A DNA stretch of 64,000 bases from Tessaracoccus lapidicaptus (lineage in GTDB: Bacteria > Actinomycetota > Actinomycetes > Propionibacteriales > Propionibacteriaceae), in assembly GCF_001693815.1 (NCBI RefSeq), contig NZ_MBQD01000021.1:248001-312000 (forward strand), given 5' to 3'. Shown piece by piece: positions 46,746 to 56,947 of the stretch. The number at the start of each line of letters is the position of its first letter. Position 1 is the stretch's first letter. Under the pieces are notes generated by a model, which did no database searches, was not told the DNA's origin, and was given only the letters and a program-made list of their open reading frames with translations. The position numbers and the translations under genes were made by a program.

Positions 46746-47717
46746 ATGACCCGAATCGGCTTCCACGCCTCACACGAACAGATCGCCCCCAGCCAGCTGT
46801 TGCTGGACGTGCAGCACGCTGAGCGGGTCGGCTTCGACATGGCCATGTGCTCGGACCACTTCAAGCCGTGGTCCGAGCGGCAGGGGCACTCCGGCTACAC
46901 CTGGTCCTGGCTCGGCGCCGCGCTGGCCACGACGTCGCTGTCCTTCGGCTGCGTGTGCGCGCCCGGCCAGCGCTACCACGCGGCCGTCGTGGCACAGAAG
47001 ATCGGCACACTCGCCGAGATGTTCCCGGGGCGGTTCTGGACCGCGCTCGCCAGCGGCGAAGCCATGAACGAGTCCATCACTGGCGACCGGTGGCCGTCGA
47101 AGGAGGAGCGGATCGAGCGCCTGGAGGAGTGCGTCGACGTGATCCGCCGCCTGCTCGACGGCGAGGAGGTCAGCCACCGCGGCCACATCGTCGTGGACCG
47201 CGCCAAGGTGTGGGATCGGCCGGACGAGGCCCCGCTCCTCATCACACCGGCCGTCTCGGCGGAGTCGGCCGCCCGGGCGGCGGCCTGGGCCGACGGGCTC
47301 ATCACCGTCAACCAGAGCCACGAGGCGCTGCGCGGCGTCATCGACGCCTACCGCGGGGCGGGTGGCCGCGGACGGATCGCGCTGCAGCTGCATCTCTCAT
47401 GGGCCCCCACCATGGCCGAGGCGGAGGAGATCGCCTTCGACCAGTGGCGCTCCAACGTCCTCGGAGACCCACTGTCGTGGGACATCGCGACCGTCGAGGG
47501 GTTCGACGCGGCGTCGAAGCACGTCACGATGGAGTCGGTGCACGAGGTCGTGCGGATCTCGGACGACCTGGAACAGCACGTCGACTGGATCCGCGAGTAT
47601 GCCGCCCTCGGCTTCGACGACATCTACCTGCACTACGTCGGGCAGCACCAGGGCGCGTACCTCGACGCGTTCGGCGAGCATGTCCTCCCCCGCTGCCGGG
47701 CAGGAGCAAGCGCATGA
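46746..47717 (+). CDS. LLM-class flavin oxidoreductase, GH13-linked type
   Basis: A luciferase-like TIM-barrel oxidoreductase of 323 residues, FMN- or F420-dependent. It has IGFHASHEQIAPSQLL, HAERVGFDMAMCSDHFKPW, CVCAPGQRYHAAVVAQK and FPGRFWTALASGEAMNE, which is close to the F420-dependent glucose-6-phosphate dehydrogenase group. It matches the sub-family found beside trehalose-synthase-like genes in Actinobacteria (probable non-F420 type), and here too a GH13 gene follows with a 4-bp overlap. Substrate unknown. ATG at 46746 is used; the upstream in-frame ATG at 46710 lacks conserved sequence. Confidence 0.85.
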   Translation: MTRIGFHASHEQIAPSQLLLDVQHAERVGFDMAMCSDHFKPWSERQGHSGYTWSWLGAALATTSLSFGCVCAPGQRYHAAVVAQKIGTLAEMFPGRFWTALASGEAMNESITGDRWPSKEERIERLEECVDVIRRLLDGEEVSHRGHIVVDRAKVWDRPDEAPLLITPAVSAESAARAAAWADGLITVNQSHEALRGVIDAYRGAGGRGRIALQLHLSWAPTMAEAEEIAFDQWRSNVLGDPLSWDIATVEGFDAASKHVTMESVHEVVRISDDLEQHVDWIREYAALGFDDIYLHYVGQHQGAYLDAFGEHVLPRCRAGASA

Positions 47718-49372
47718 GGATCACCGACACCAGTGACCTGTGGTGGAAGAGCGCCGTCGTCTACTGCCTGGACGTCGAGACCTACCTGGACACCGACGGC
47801 GACGGCGTCGGCGACCTGGCCGGGCTCGCGGAGCGCATCGACTACCTCGCCCAGCTCGGCATCACCTGCCTGTGGCTGATGCCCTTCTACCCCTCGCCGG
47901 ACCGGGACGACGGCTACGACGTCAAGGACTTCTACGGCGTGGACCCCCGCCTCGGCAACCACGGCCAGCTGGTCGAGGTCATCCGGACGGCCCACGACCG
48001 CGGCATCCGCGTCATCGCCGATCTCGTCGTCAATCACACCTCGGACGAGCACCCGTGGTTCGTGGCGTCCCGTCGGAGCACGACGAACCGGTACCGCGAC
48101 TACTACGTGTGGCGCGACACCGATCCGGGCGACACGTCCGCGGAGGTCGTCTTCCCGGACGAGGAGGACTCCATCTGGACCAAGGACGACCGCACGGGCG
48201 AGTGGTACCTGCACCACTTCTACGCCCACCAGCCGGACCTCAACCTGGCCAATCCGGATGTCATGGACGAGATCCTGCGCACCGTCGGCTTCTGGCTCGA
48301 GCTGGGCATCGACGGGTTCCGGGTCGACGCCGTGCCGTTCCTGCTGCAGAACGCCCACACGACCGGCACGCGGACCATGACTGTCGATCCGCACGACGTC
48401 ATCAAGCAGATCCGGGCCTTCATGCAGCGCCGCCGCGGCGACGCGGTCCTCCTCGGTGAGGTGAACGTTCCCCACGAGGAACAGCTGAAGTTCTTCGGCG
48501 GCGATGTCGGCGACGAGCTCCAGATGATGTTCGACTTCATCGGCATGCAGGCCGCCTACCTGTCCCTGGCCAGGGAGGATCCCGCGCCGCTGATCACGGC
48601 CATCCAGGACCGCCCGCAGATCCACCCCACCTGCCAGTGGGCCACGTTCCTGCGCAATCACGACGAGTTGACCCTCGACAAGCTCTCCGACGACGAGCGG
48701 CAGGAGGTGTTCGACGCGTTCGGCCCAGACCCGGACATGCAGCTCTACGGGCGCGGACTCAAGCGCCGCCTCCCACCGATGCTCGGCGGGGACCCGCGCC
48801 GCGTCCGGATGGCCTACAGCCTCATGTTCTCGCTCCCTGGCACGCCGACGCTGTACTACGGCGAGGAGATCGGCATGGGCGAGGACCTGGCCGCCCCGGG
48901 ACGTATGGCGGTGCGGACGCCCATGCAGTGGGGCCCCGGACGCAACGGCGACTTCTCGTCCGCCCCGCCGTCGCGCCTCATCCAGCGCGTCGTGCCGGAC
49001 GGCTACGGTCCCACGCACGTCAACTTCGCGGATCAGGAGCACGACCCGGATTCGTTGTGGGCGTTCATGCGCGAGCTGATCAGCATCCGTCGCCGGCGCC
49101 CCGAGCTGGGCTGGGGCGACTTCGAGGTCATCGACACGGGTGAGCCGGCCGTGCTGGCGCATCGGGTCACGCTGCCCGACTCCGCCGTCGTCACGGTGCA
49201 CAACTTCAGCGCCGATCCCGTCGCGGTGTCGCTGTCGGGGGCGTTGACGGAGGAGGACGTCGTCGAGGACCTCCTCGACGGGGAGGCGACGGTGGTCCAC
49301 CGCGGCGACCTGCAGGTGTCCCTCGAGGGCTACGGTTTCCGCTGGTACCGGGTGCGACCCGCTACCGGCTGA
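47714..49372 (+). CDS. GH13 alpha-glucanotransferase, trehalose-synthase-like
   Basis: A cytosolic alpha-amylase-superfamily enzyme, 552 residues. Catalytic stretches: DLVVNHTSDEHPWF (region I), GFRVDAVPFLL with the nucleophile Asp (region II), VLLGEVNVP with the acid Glu (region III), and FLRNHDELTLDKL (region IV). The N-terminus WWKSAVVYCLDVETYLDTDG resembles TreS, but family members next to this LLM oxidoreductase may act on other alpha-glucosides. No maltokinase domain is attached. ATG overlaps the oxidoreductase stop, so the pair is one translational unit. Confidence 0.85.
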   Translation: MRITDTSDLWWKSAVVYCLDVETYLDTDGDGVGDLAGLAERIDYLAQLGITCLWLMPFYPSPDRDDGYDVKDFYGVDPRLGNHGQLVEVIRTAHDRGIRVIADLVVNHTSDEHPWFVASRRSTTNRYRDYYVWRDTDPGDTSAEVVFPDEEDSIWTKDDRTGEWYLHHFYAHQPDLNLANPDVMDEILRTVGFWLELGIDGFRVDAVPFLLQNAHTTGTRTMTVDPHDVIKQIRAFMQRRRGDAVLLGEVNVPHEEQLKFFGGDVGDELQMMFDFIGMQAAYLSLAREDPAPLITAIQDRPQIHPTCQWATFLRNHDELTLDKLSDDERQEVFDAFGPDPDMQLYGRGLKRRLPPMLGGDPRRVRMAYSLMFSLPGTPTLYYGEEIGMGEDLAAPGRMAVRTPMQWGPGRNGDFSSAPPSRLIQRVVPDGYGPTHVNFADQEHDPDSLWAFMRELISIRRRRPELGWGDFEVIDTGEPAVLAHRVTLPDSAVVTVHNFSADPVAVSLSGALTEEDVVEDLLDGEATVVHRGDLQVSLEGYGFRWYRVRPATG

Positions 49373-49378
49373 GCGGCG

Positions 49379-50182
49379 TCAGATGGCGTCGGCCATCCTC
49401 GGCGGGAACCACTGCTCCAGCTCGTCGACGGTGCCGAGGTCGGCGAAGTTGCCGGTCACGGCATCCGCCGCGGCCTTGACCTCGTCGGGGGCGTCGCCCA
49501 TCGCGACGCCCCGCCCGGCCCACTCCAGCATCTCGATGTCGTTGCGGCCGTCGCCGATGGCCAGCACGTCGGCGGCGCGGACGCCCAGCTCGTCGCACAC
49601 GATCTGCAGCCCGTGCGCCTTGTCGACGCCCATGGGCGCGATGTCGAGCCACGCGGACCAGCCGATGAAGTAGGCCACCTCGTGCAGTCCGAGCTGGCTC
49701 ACCATGCCGTTGAACACCTCTTCGGAGCTGTGCGGGTCCCGCACGATGACGCGCGACACGTCGCGGGAGGCGAGCTCGTCGATGGTCTCGATGCTGACGT
49801 CGCCCAGCAGTTCGCCCTCCGGGAAGGGGCGGTTGACCCGCCAGTGCAGCCCGTCCTGGACGGCGATGCAGGCGGTGGGCGCCAGCTCGGCCACCCGGTG
49901 CACGGTCTCGGCAGGGTCGAAGCGGGTCTCGTGGCGCACCTCGAAGGGCGGGTAGGTCACCACCATCGCCCCGTTCGACGACACGGCCCACCCCCGCGGC
50001 AGCCCGAGCTCCTCGAAGACCGTCTGAGTCGACAGCCACGAGCGGCCCGTCGACAGGACCACGGGCACGCCGGCGTCGACGACGCGCCGGACGGCGGCGT
50101 GCACCTCCCGGGGCATCTCACCGAACGGGTCGACGAGGGTGCCGTCGATGTCCAGCGCCACGAGTCGAGGGGTGAAGCTCAT
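49379..50182 (-). CDS. HAD-superfamily phosphatase, Cof type
   Basis: A phosphatase of small phosphorylated metabolites, substrate not predictable. The 267 residues have motif [11 protein letters not shown] with the nucleophile Asp, motif II LSTGR, motif III Lys in the [16 protein letters not shown] region, and motif [17 protein letters not shown], followed by [19 protein letters not shown] type IIB cap lies between motifs II and III. ATG at 50182 overlaps the serS stop, so it is co-translated with serS. It converges on the GH13 gene with a 6-bp gap. Confidence 0.92.
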   Translation of the reverse strand: MSFTPRLVALDIDGTLVDPFGEMPREVHAAVRRVVDAGVPVVLSTGRSWLSTQTVFEELGLPRGWAVSSNGAMVVTYPPFEVRHETRFDPAETVHRVAELAPTACIAVQDGLHWRVNRPFPEGELLGDVSIETIDELASRDVSRVIVRDPHSSEEVFNGMVSQLGLHEVAYFIGWSAWLDIAPMGVDKAHGLQIVCDELGVRAADVLAIGDGRNDIEMLEWAGRGVAMGDAPDEVKAAADAVTGNFADLGTVDELEQWFPPRMADAI

Positions 50183-51450
50183 GACAGGGCCAGAACCTCA
50201 CGCCCGCCCAGGTACGGCCGCAACGCCTCAGGCACCCGCACGGATCCGTCGGCGAGCTGGTGGTTCTCCAGCAGCATGATGATGATGCGGGTCATGGCGC
50301 ACAGCGTGCCGTTGAGGGTCGCGACGGGGCGGACGCCGTCGGCGAAGCGGGCGCGGATCTGCAGGCGGCGGGCCTGGAACTCGGTGCAGTTCGACGTCGA
50401 GGTGACCTCGCGGTAGCGCTGCTGCGTGGGGAGCCACGCGTAGCAGTCGAACTTGCGGGCGGCGGACAGACCGAGGTCGCCCGAGGCGACGTCGAGCACC
50501 TGGAACGGGATCTCCAGGGCCGTCAGGAAGTCCTTCTCGTAGCCGAGCAGCCGGTCGTGCCAGGCCTCGGCGTCCTCGGGGGCGCAGTGGACGAACATCT
50601 CCACCTTGTCGAACCAGTGCACCCGGAAGATACCGCGGGTGTCCTTGCCGTAGGAGCCCGCCTCACGACGGAAGCACGGCGAGTAGGCGACGTACTGCCG
50701 GGGCAGGGTGTCGGCCTCGAGGATCTCGTCGGCGTGGTAGGCGGCCAGCGCCACCTCGGAGGTGCCGACCAGGTAGAGGTCGTCGGCGGGCAGGTGGTAG
50801 ACGTCCTGCGCCGCCTGACCGAGGAAACCGGTGCCCTCCATGGCCGAGGGCTTGACCAGCGCCGGGGGGATCATCGGCGTGAAGCCCCACTCGGCGGCCT
50901 TCGACATGGCCAGGTTGAGCAGGGCCATCTCGAGCTGGGCGCCGACGCCGGTGAGGACGTAGAACCGCGAGCCGGAGATCTTGGTGCCGCGCTCCATGTC
51001 GATGGCGCCGAGCAGCTCGCCGATCTCGAGGTGGTCGCGGGGCGCGAAGCCCTCGGCCGCGAAGTCGCGCGGGGCGCCGACCGTCTCCAGCACGACGCCG
51101 TCGTCCTCGCCGCCCTCCGGGACGCCGTCGAGGACGAGGTTGCCCACCTGCTTCATGAGGTCGGTGAAGGCGGCCTCGGCGGCGTCGGCGTCGGCCTGCG
51201 CGGTCTTGACGTCGACGGCGAGCTGCTTGGTGCGCTCAAGCAGCACGGCGCGCTCGTCGCCCTTGGCCTTGGCGACGTCCCGGCCGAGGTTCTTCTGCTC
51301 GGCGCGCCTGGTCTCAAAGGCGACGATCGCGGCGCGGCGGGCTTCGTCGGCGGCGATCAGCTCGTCGACAAGCTCGACCGAGGCCCCGCGGGCCGCCTGC
51401 GAGCGTCGGACGCGGTCGGGGTCGGTGCGCAGCCACTTGGGATCGATCAT
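50179..51450 (-). CDS. serS: Serine--tRNA ligase
   Basis: Charges tRNA-Ser with serine. The 423-residue class II synthetase begins [20 protein letters not shown], continues with the N-terminal coiled-coil arm (about 30-100) that grips the tRNA variable arm, and has motif 2 around [20 protein letters not shown] and motif 3 near [14 protein letters not shown] at 51450 is the conserved start; the frame is open nine codons further up without need. Two tRNA-Ser genes lie elsewhere in the window. Its stop overlaps the HAD phosphatase start. Confidence 0.97.
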   Translation of the reverse strand: MIDPKWLRTDPDRVRRSQAARGASVELVDELIAADEARRAAIVAFETRRAEQKNLGRDVAKAKGDERAVLLERTKQLAVDVKTAQADADAAEAAFTDLMKQVGNLVLDGVPEGGEDDGVVLETVGAPRDFAAEGFAPRDHLEIGELLGAIDMERGTKISGSRFYVLTGVGAQLEMALLNLAMSKAAEWGFTPMIPPALVKPSAMEGTGFLGQAAQDVYHLPADDLYLVGTSEVALAAYHADEILEADTLPRQYVAYSPCFRREAGSYGKDTRGIFRVHWFDKVEMFVHCAPEDAEAWHDRLLGYEKDFLTALEIPFQVLDVASGDLGLSAARKFDCYAWLPTQQRYREVTSTSNCTEFQARRLQIRARFADGVRPVATLNGTLCAMTRIIIMLLENHQLADGSVRVPEALRPYLGGREVLALS

Positions 51451-51551
51451 GGCCCCAACCTTACCGACGATGCGCACGTGTCCCCGTGCGCCCGCCGCCT
51501 GAGCATCCGGCCTGCGGCGCGGTGACCTAGGGTGGGGCGTTGACGAGGACG

Positions 51552-52754
51552 ATGGAGGACACGGTGAAGGTGGCGACGCGGCGGGCTCCGATCCCGCCGG
51601 AGATCTGGGTGCTGGTGGCCTCGGCGATGCTCATCGCGCTCGGCTTCGGCATCGTCGCCCCGATCCTGCCCCAGTTCGCCCGGTCGTTCGACGTCGGCCT
51701 CATGGCGGCATCGTCGATCGTGTCGGTCTTCGCGTTCGTGCGGCTCGTGTTCGCCCCGGTCGGAGGGGAGCTGGTCAACCGGCTGGGTGAGCGCTGGGTG
51801 TACTTCGTCGGCCTCCTCATCGTCGGCGCCTCCAGCGCGCTCAGCGGTCTGGCGACCGACTTCTGGTGGCTGCTGGTGTTCCGCGGGCTGGGCGGCATGG
51901 GCTCGGTCATGTTCACGGTCTCGTCGATGGCCCTGCTCGTCCGGCTGTCGCCCCCCGCCCAGCGCGGCCACACGTCGTCGCTGTACGGCACCGCCTTCCT
52001 GCTCGGCAACATCCTGGGCCCCATCCTCGGGTCCGCCATGCAGGGCCTGGGTCTGCGGATCCCGTTCTTCATCTACGCGGGCGCGGTGTTCCTCGCCGCG
52101 GGCGTCGTGCTGGTGTTCCTCCGCGGCCGGGCCGGTGGGCGGCCGAAGGCGGGCGAGCACCAGGAGCGGATGACGCTCGCCGAGGCCATGGGCATGCCGT
52201 ACTACCGCGCGCTGCTCGTCACCGGATTCGCGCACGGCTGGTCGAACTTCGGCGTGCGCATCGCCCTCCTGCCGCTGATGGCCGCCGCGGTCCCGACGAT
52301 CGGGGCGACGGCGGCGGGCATCGCGCTGACCCTCTTCGCCCTGGGCAACGCCGTCGCGCAGCAGGCGACCGGCCGGCTGGTGGACCGCATGGGGCGTCGG
52401 CCCTTCCTGGTCCTCGGTCTCGCGGTGTCGGCGCTGGCGACCGTCTTCTTCGGCTGGGTGGACTCGTTGTGGCTCTTCCTCGCCCTGTCCGCCCTCGCCG
52501 GCGCGGGGGCCGCGCTGATCGCGCCCGCGTCGCAGGCGCTGATGGCCGACATCATCGGCGCGAACCGCAACGGGGGGCAGGCGTTGTCGACCTACTCGAT
52601 GTCCATGGACCTCGGCTCCATCGCGGGCACCCTCCTCGCGGGGGCGATCGCCGACGCCGTGGGCTTCGGATGGGCCTTCGCCGTCACGGGCTTCGTCATG
52701 GCGGCGGCCGTGGTGCCGTGGCTGCTCGTGAAGCGCCGCCCCGGTCGGCGCTGA
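51552..52754 (+). CDS. Major facilitator superfamily transporter
   Basis: A proton-linked efflux or uptake carrier of 400 residues with twelve predicted helices. The A-motif loop between helices 2 and 3 reads [15 protein letters not shown], and the second half repeats it as [34 protein letters not shown] and [17 protein letters not shown] match drug:H+ antiporter members. The substrate is not predictable. ATG at 51552 is preferred; TTG at 51540 is possible. It is divergent from serS and is followed after 38 bp by the PAP2-kinase fusion. Confidence 0.88.
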   Translation: MEDTVKVATRRAPIPPEIWVLVASAMLIALGFGIVAPILPQFARSFDVGLMAASSIVSVFAFVRLVFAPVGGELVNRLGERWVYFVGLLIVGASSALSGLATDFWWLLVFRGLGGMGSVMFTVSSMALLVRLSPPAQRGHTSSLYGTAFLLGNILGPILGSAMQGLGLRIPFFIYAGAVFLAAGVVLVFLRGRAGGRPKAGEHQERMTLAEAMGMPYYRALLVTGFAHGWSNFGVRIALLPLMAAAVPTIGATAAGIALTLFALGNAVAQQATGRLVDRMGRRPFLVLGLAVSALATVFFGWVDSLWLFLALSALAGAGAALIAPASQALMADIIGANRNGGQALSTYSMSMDLGSIAGTLLAGAIADAVGFGWAFAVTGFVMAAAVVPWLLVKRRPGRR

Positions 52755-52792
52755 CGCCGCTGCGCCGTCGTCCGCAGTGGGACAATCGGCGC

Positions 52793-54319
52793 ATGAGGCG
52801 CTCGCGCGTGACGGTCGCGGCGACGCTGGCATTCGGCGCCGCCCTCCTCGCGTGGACGCTGCTGCCGCCGTTGACCGTGGACGGCCTCTGGCCCTACTCC
52901 CCCGTCGCGAGCACCTCGCTGATCGGCCACGCCGCCGCCACGCTGGCGCTGCTCACCTCACCGGTCATCATCTACCCCGCCCTGCTGGCCGCCGCGTGGT
53001 GGGCGTCCCGGCGCCGCTTCACGGCCATGTCGCAGGCGATCCTCGTCGCTGTCGCGTTGGCCGTGCTGAGTACCGCGCTGCTCAAGGTCACCGTCGCGCG
53101 CGACCGGCCGGAGAGTCCCTGGGACTTCCTCGTCAGCATAGACCCCCTCAGCTATCCGTCCGCCCACACGACGGCGGCCACGGTCGCCGCCATGCTCGCT
53201 GGCGTCCTCACGACGACGACCCGCCGGCCGCGGCGCACCGTTCTGCTCACCCGGCTGCTGGGCGTGGTGGCCGTGGTGATGGTCGCGGTCGGGCGGCTGC
53301 TGCTGGGCGCCCACTACGTCAGCGACGTCGGGGGCGGGTTCCTGCTGGGCGGGCTGGTCGTGTCGGTGTCCTGCCTCGCCGCGAACGTGCACATGCTGCC
53401 GCCGCAGCCCGCCCGGACCGGACCCGGCCGGCTGGTCGTGGTGTACAACCCGACCCGGGTGCGCGACCTCGACGCCGTCCACCGCCTCGTGACGCACGAG
53501 ACCACGGCGCGCGGCTGGGAATCTCCCGTGTGGCTGGCGACGACCGCCGAGGACCCGGGCGGCGGCATGGCGCGCGCCGCGGTCGAGTCCTCCGCCGACC
53601 TCGTCCTGGTGATCGGCGGCGACGGGACCGTCCGCGACGTCTGCGCCGGGCTGGCCGGCGCCGGCGTGCCGGTGGCGATCCTCCCGTCCGGCACCGGCAA
53701 CCTGCTCGCGCGCAACCTCGGCGTCCCGCTCGACGCCGGCCGGGCGCTGGCCGCCGCGTTCACGGGCACGCCGACGGCACTGGACCTCCTGCGCTACACC
53801 GAGCCCGACGGCGGGCGCTCCGGCATCGCGGCGGTCATGGTCGGGTTCGGCGCCGACGCGGCCGTGCTGCATGACACCGACGAGGCGCTCAAGCGCGCCC
53901 TCGGGCCGGCGGCCTACGTGTGGGCCGGGCGCGGCCACGTCAGGGCCCGCCCCGTGCCGCTCCGGCTCACCGTCGACGACGGCGACCCGCTCGAACGCGA
54001 CGCGTCGCTCGTGGAGGTCGGCAACGTCGGCGACCTCTACCCGGGGGTCTCCCTCATGCCCGCGGCCAGCGCGCACGACGGCAGCCTGGAGGTGCTGATC
54101 GCCTCCCCGCGGACGGCGGGTGACGTGGCGCGGATGATCGGCGGTGTGCTGCGGCAGTCGGCCGACGAGCCGCTCCTCGACCGGCTGTCGGGCCGGGTGG
54201 TGGTGGCGGAGTTCGCCGAGCCGGTCCTCTGCCAGGTCGACGGTGACGTCGTGGGCGAGGTCCGCAGGGTCCGCCTCGAGGTGATCCCCGACGCGGTGCG
54301 CGTCGTGTTGCCCGGCTGA
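52793..54319 (+). CDS. Fusion of PAP2 phosphatase and diacylglycerol kinase-like domain
   Basis: A 508-residue membrane protein with two opposite lipid activities predicted in one chain. The N-terminal half (1-205) has five to six helices and the PAP2 motifs KVTVARDRPE, YPSAHTTA and GRLLLGAHYVSDVGGG, facing outside. The C-terminal half (about 212-508) is a DAGK/LCB5 catalytic domain with VVVYNPTRV, VIGGDGTVRDV and LPSGTGNLLARNL, in the cytosol. Such fusions are known in Actinobacteria, but their substrates (phosphatidate, undecaprenyl diphosphate or others) are not settled. ATG at 52793 is the start. Confidence 0.9.
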   Translation: MRRSRVTVAATLAFGAALLAWTLLPPLTVDGLWPYSPVASTSLIGHAAATLALLTSPVIIYPALLAAAWWASRRRFTAMSQAILVAVALAVLSTALLKVTVARDRPESPWDFLVSIDPLSYPSAHTTAATVAAMLAGVLTTTTRRPRRTVLLTRLLGVVAVVMVAVGRLLLGAHYVSDVGGGFLLGGLVVSVSCLAANVHMLPPQPARTGPGRLVVVYNPTRVRDLDAVHRLVTHETTARGWESPVWLATTAEDPGGGMARAAVESSADLVLVIGGDGTVRDVCAGLAGAGVPVAILPSGTGNLLARNLGVPLDAGRALAAAFTGTPTALDLLRYTEPDGGRSGIAAVMVGFGADAAVLHDTDEALKRALGPAAYVWAGRGHVRARPVPLRLTVDDGDPLERDASLVEVGNVGDLYPGVSLMPAASAHDGSLEVLIASPRTAGDVARMIGGVLRQSADEPLLDRLSGRVVVAEFAEPVLCQVDGDVVGEVRRVRLEVIPDAVRVVLPG

Positions 54320-54323
54320 CCGG

Positions 54324-55223
54324 TCAGCCGAGCGAGCGCACCCAGGCGGCCGCGTCGTCGAACTCAGCGTCCGAGAAGCCGTGGCCGACGACGGGCCGGG
54401 CGCGGTCCGCGCGCGGATAGGAGCCGAGGAAGTGGACCGTGGGGCAGATGCGGTGGAGGCCCTCGAGCGCCTCCTCGACGCGCTTGTCGTGGAGGTGACC
54501 CTCGACGTCGATCGAGAAGCAGTAGGAGCCGAGTGTCGTCTTCGTGGGGCGCGACTCGATCCGGCTCAGGTTCACGCCGCGCACGGCGAACTGTTCCAGG
54601 ATCTCCAGCAGCGCGCCGGCGTGGTCGACGCGCATGTAGGCCACCAAGGTGGTCTTGTCGGCGCCGGTGCGCGGGGGGACCGGACCCGCGACCCCGACCT
54701 CGACGAACCGCGTGACCGCACCCGGGTTGTCCTCGATCTGGTAGGCCAACTCGTCCAACCCGTACAACTGGCCGGCGACGCGGGCGCACACGGCGGCGTC
54801 GTAGCGCGAGTCCGGCCGGGCGACTTCCGCCGCCGCGCCGGCGGTGGAGCCCGCCTCGGTGACCTGGGCGGACGGCACGGTCGTCGCGAGCCACTCCCGG
54901 CACTGCGCGGCGGCGTGGCCGTGCGTGAGGACCTGACGGACCTCGTCCAGCTCGGTGCCCGGCCGGGCGTAGAGGCCGAACTCGACGGGGATGACGATCT
55001 CGCCGCGGATGGCCAGCGGGGATCCGGCGATCAGTTCGTCGAGCGTTGCGGACACGCCGCCCTCGACGGAGTTCTCGATCGGCACCACCGCGCCGCGGAC
55101 CTCGCCCGCGCGCACGGCGTCGAGCGCTTCCCGGACGCTGGCGAACGCGATCGCCTCGTCGTCGGTGATGGAGCGCAACGCCTGATGCGTGAAGGTCCCC
55201 GCGGGGCCGAAGTATCCGAGCAC
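54324..55223 (-). CDS. pheA: Prephenate dehydratase
   Basis: Converts prephenate to phenylpyruvate in phenylalanine synthesis. The 299 residues have GYFGPAGTFTHQAL, VPIENSVEGGVSATLDEL, the catalytic-site TRF in NPGAVTRFVEVG, and a C-terminal ACT domain (about 190-275) with LSRIESRPTKTTLGSYCF and HFLGSYPRA for phenylalanine feedback. GTG at 55223 is used, since the first residues are already conserved. There is no chorismate mutase part. It converges on the PAP2-kinase gene with a 4-bp gap. Confidence 0.95.
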   Translation of the reverse strand: MLGYFGPAGTFTHQALRSITDDEAIAFASVREALDAVRAGEVRGAVVPIENSVEGGVSATLDELIAGSPLAIRGEIVIPVEFGLYARPGTELDEVRQVLTHGHAAAQCREWLATTVPSAQVTEAGSTAGAAAEVARPDSRYDAAVCARVAGQLYGLDELAYQIEDNPGAVTRFVEVGVAGPVPPRTGADKTTLVAYMRVDHAGALLEILEQFAVRGVNLSRIESRPTKTTLGSYCFSIDVEGHLHDKRVEEALEGLHRICPTVHFLGSYPRADRARPVVGHGFSDAEFDDAAAWVRSLG

Positions 55224-55243
55224 GGGCCTCAGCTTAGGCGCGT

Positions 55244-56056
55244 TCAGCTACCCTTACGCGCCGTGGTCCGGGCGCGGGCGAGGCAGAAGATGCCGTAGAG
55301 GATCAGGCCCACCGCGACGGCGATGAGCAGCGCCTGTCCCCCGGGCACCTCGACCAGCGCCTTGAGTGCGCCGTCGAGACCGCCCGTGCTGGACGGGTCG
55401 CGGGTGACGACCGCCACGACGAACAGGATCCCGACGATCGCCACGGCGATCCCCTTGGCGACGTAGCCGCCGATCCCGAGCCACACGAACGTCGTGCGGA
55501 AGTGGGGCGGCATGTCGACGTCGTCGAGGAACGACCGGGTCACGCCCCGGATGATCATGCCGACGCCGATCGCGACGATCACCACGCCGGCGATCACCAG
55601 CAGCCCGGACCCCCACCAGGACTGCAGCAGCTGCGCGCTCAGGGACTCCGTCGCCTCCTCGCCGTCCGACGAGCCGCCCGTGGCGTACGTGAGCGCGGCC
55701 GAGCCGACGGCGACGTACATGACGGCGCGCCCGGCACTCTTGGCCGCGTCGCTCTTGTCGTGTCGCGATTCGCCGATGGCGAGGATCACCGAATAAGCCG
55801 CCAGGCCCAGCAGCGCGATCCCGACCACCCAGAGGGCGATCGAGCCGAGCGGGTGGGCGTCGATGGCCCGCATGGCTCCGGACTGGTCCGCCGACCCGCC
55901 GGTGCCCCGGGCGACGCCGATGGCGATCGCCCCGATGATGGCGTGCACGATGCCGTTGACGACGTGGCCGACGGCGGCCCACCAGGCGGCGGCGGGATGG
56001 TCCTCGACCTGCTTCGCCTTGTCCCGGACCTCGCGCTTCACGCCCCCGTCAGTCAT
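55244..56056 (-). CDS. DUF1206 membrane protein
   Basis: A 270-residue membrane protein of unknown function. It has a polar N-terminus (1-25) and three repeats of a two-helix unit of about 70-80 residues, each opening with a variation of WxxxxGxVxxGIVxxxxG: GHVVNGIVHAIIGAIAIG, then SAGRAVMYVAVGSAALTY, then LGIGGYVAKGIAVAIVGILF. That triple layout is the DUF1206 pattern common in Actinobacteria. ATG at 56056 is the first start. It stands 27 bp after the Fpg-like gene stop, on the same strand, so it may share that transcript. Confidence 0.88.
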   Translation of the reverse strand: MTDGGVKREVRDKAKQVEDHPAAAWWAAVGHVVNGIVHAIIGAIAIGVARGTGGSADQSGAMRAIDAHPLGSIALWVVGIALLGLAAYSVILAIGESRHDKSDAAKSAGRAVMYVAVGSAALTYATGGSSDGEEATESLSAQLLQSWWGSGLLVIAGVVIVAIGVGMIIRGVTRSFLDDVDMPPHFRTTFVWLGIGGYVAKGIAVAIVGILFVVAVVTRDPSSTGGLDGALKALVEVPGGQALLIAVAVGLILYGIFCLARARTTARKGS

Positions 56057-56083
56057 GCGCTCATCGTAGGGCGCCGCGGCCGG

Positions 56084-56947
56084 TCACTTGAGCAGTTTGG
56101 ACATGCGGCGGTCGGCCAGGCGCTTGCCGCCCGTCTGGCAGCCCGGGCAGTACTGCAGCGACGAGTCCGCGAAGGACACCTCGGCGATGGTCGAGCCGCA
56201 CACGTCACACGTCTGTCCGGTCCGGCCGTGGACGCGCATCCCCGCCCGCTTGGCGTCCTTCAGCTGATCGATGGGGACCCCGGCGGCCGAGCCGATGGCG
56301 TCACCCAGCACACGCCGAAGGTGCCCGAACAGGCCCGCGACCGCGGCCTCGTCGAGTGTGTCGGCCGGCTTGAAGGGGCTCAGGCGGGCTACGTGGAGGA
56401 TCTCGTCGCTGTATGCGTTGCCGATGCCTGCCAGCACCTTCTGATCACGCAGGACGCCCTTGATCTGGGCGCGACCGGCGCGCGCCAGGATGGCGCGCAG
56501 GTCATCGGCCGTGAAGGCGGGATCCATGGGGTCCGGGCCGAGCGCCGCGATCCCGGGCACCTCGGCCGGGTCCTCGACCACGTAGACCGCCAGGTGCTTC
56601 TGGGTGCCGGCCTCGGTCACGCTGAACCCCGACCCGTCGTCGAGCACGATCCGAAGCGCGAGCCCCGACTTGCCGGGCTTGGCCGGGACCTTGGGCGCGA
56701 CCTCGTGCCACGTGACCCAGCCGGCCCGGGCGAGGTGCACGATGAGGTGCACGCCCTGGGCGGCGACGTCGATGAACTTGCCGTGCCGGCTGACGCCGTC
56801 GATCTCCAGCCCGGCCAGTGCCGTCAGCGGCACCCGGTAGGTCTTGAGCGCGGCGAAGGACACCAGGTGGCCCTCCGCGATCACCCGGCCGCGCGCCTTC
56901 GCATCGAGGGCGTTGACGAGCGCCGCCACCTCAGGAAGTTCAGGCAT
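56084..56947 (-). CDS. Fpg/Nei-family DNA glycosylase
   Basis: Base-excision repair of oxidised bases with AP-lyase activity. The 287 residues begin with the catalytic PELPEV (Pro1, Glu2 after Met removal), have the H2TH region with DQKVLAGIGNAYSDEILH, and end with a zinc finger CDVCG...YCPGCQTGGKRLADRRM. The linker QTGGKRLADRRMSKLLK fits the actinobacterial Fpg-like subfamily rather than classical MutM, so I give no symbol. ATG at 56947 overlaps the aat stop by eight bases. Damage specificity is not predictable. Confidence 0.93.
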   Translation of the reverse strand: MPELPEVAALVNALDAKARGRVIAEGHLVSFAALKTYRVPLTALAGLEIDGVSRHGKFIDVAAQGVHLIVHLARAGWVTWHEVAPKVPAKPGKSGLALRIVLDDGSGFSVTEAGTQKHLAVYVVEDPAEVPGIAALGPDPMDPAFTADDLRAILARAGRAQIKGVLRDQKVLAGIGNAYSDEILHVARLSPFKPADTLDEAAVAGLFGHLRRVLGDAIGSAAGVPIDQLKDAKRAGMRVHGRTGQTCDVCGSTIAEVSFADSSLQYCPGCQTGGKRLADRRMSKLLK

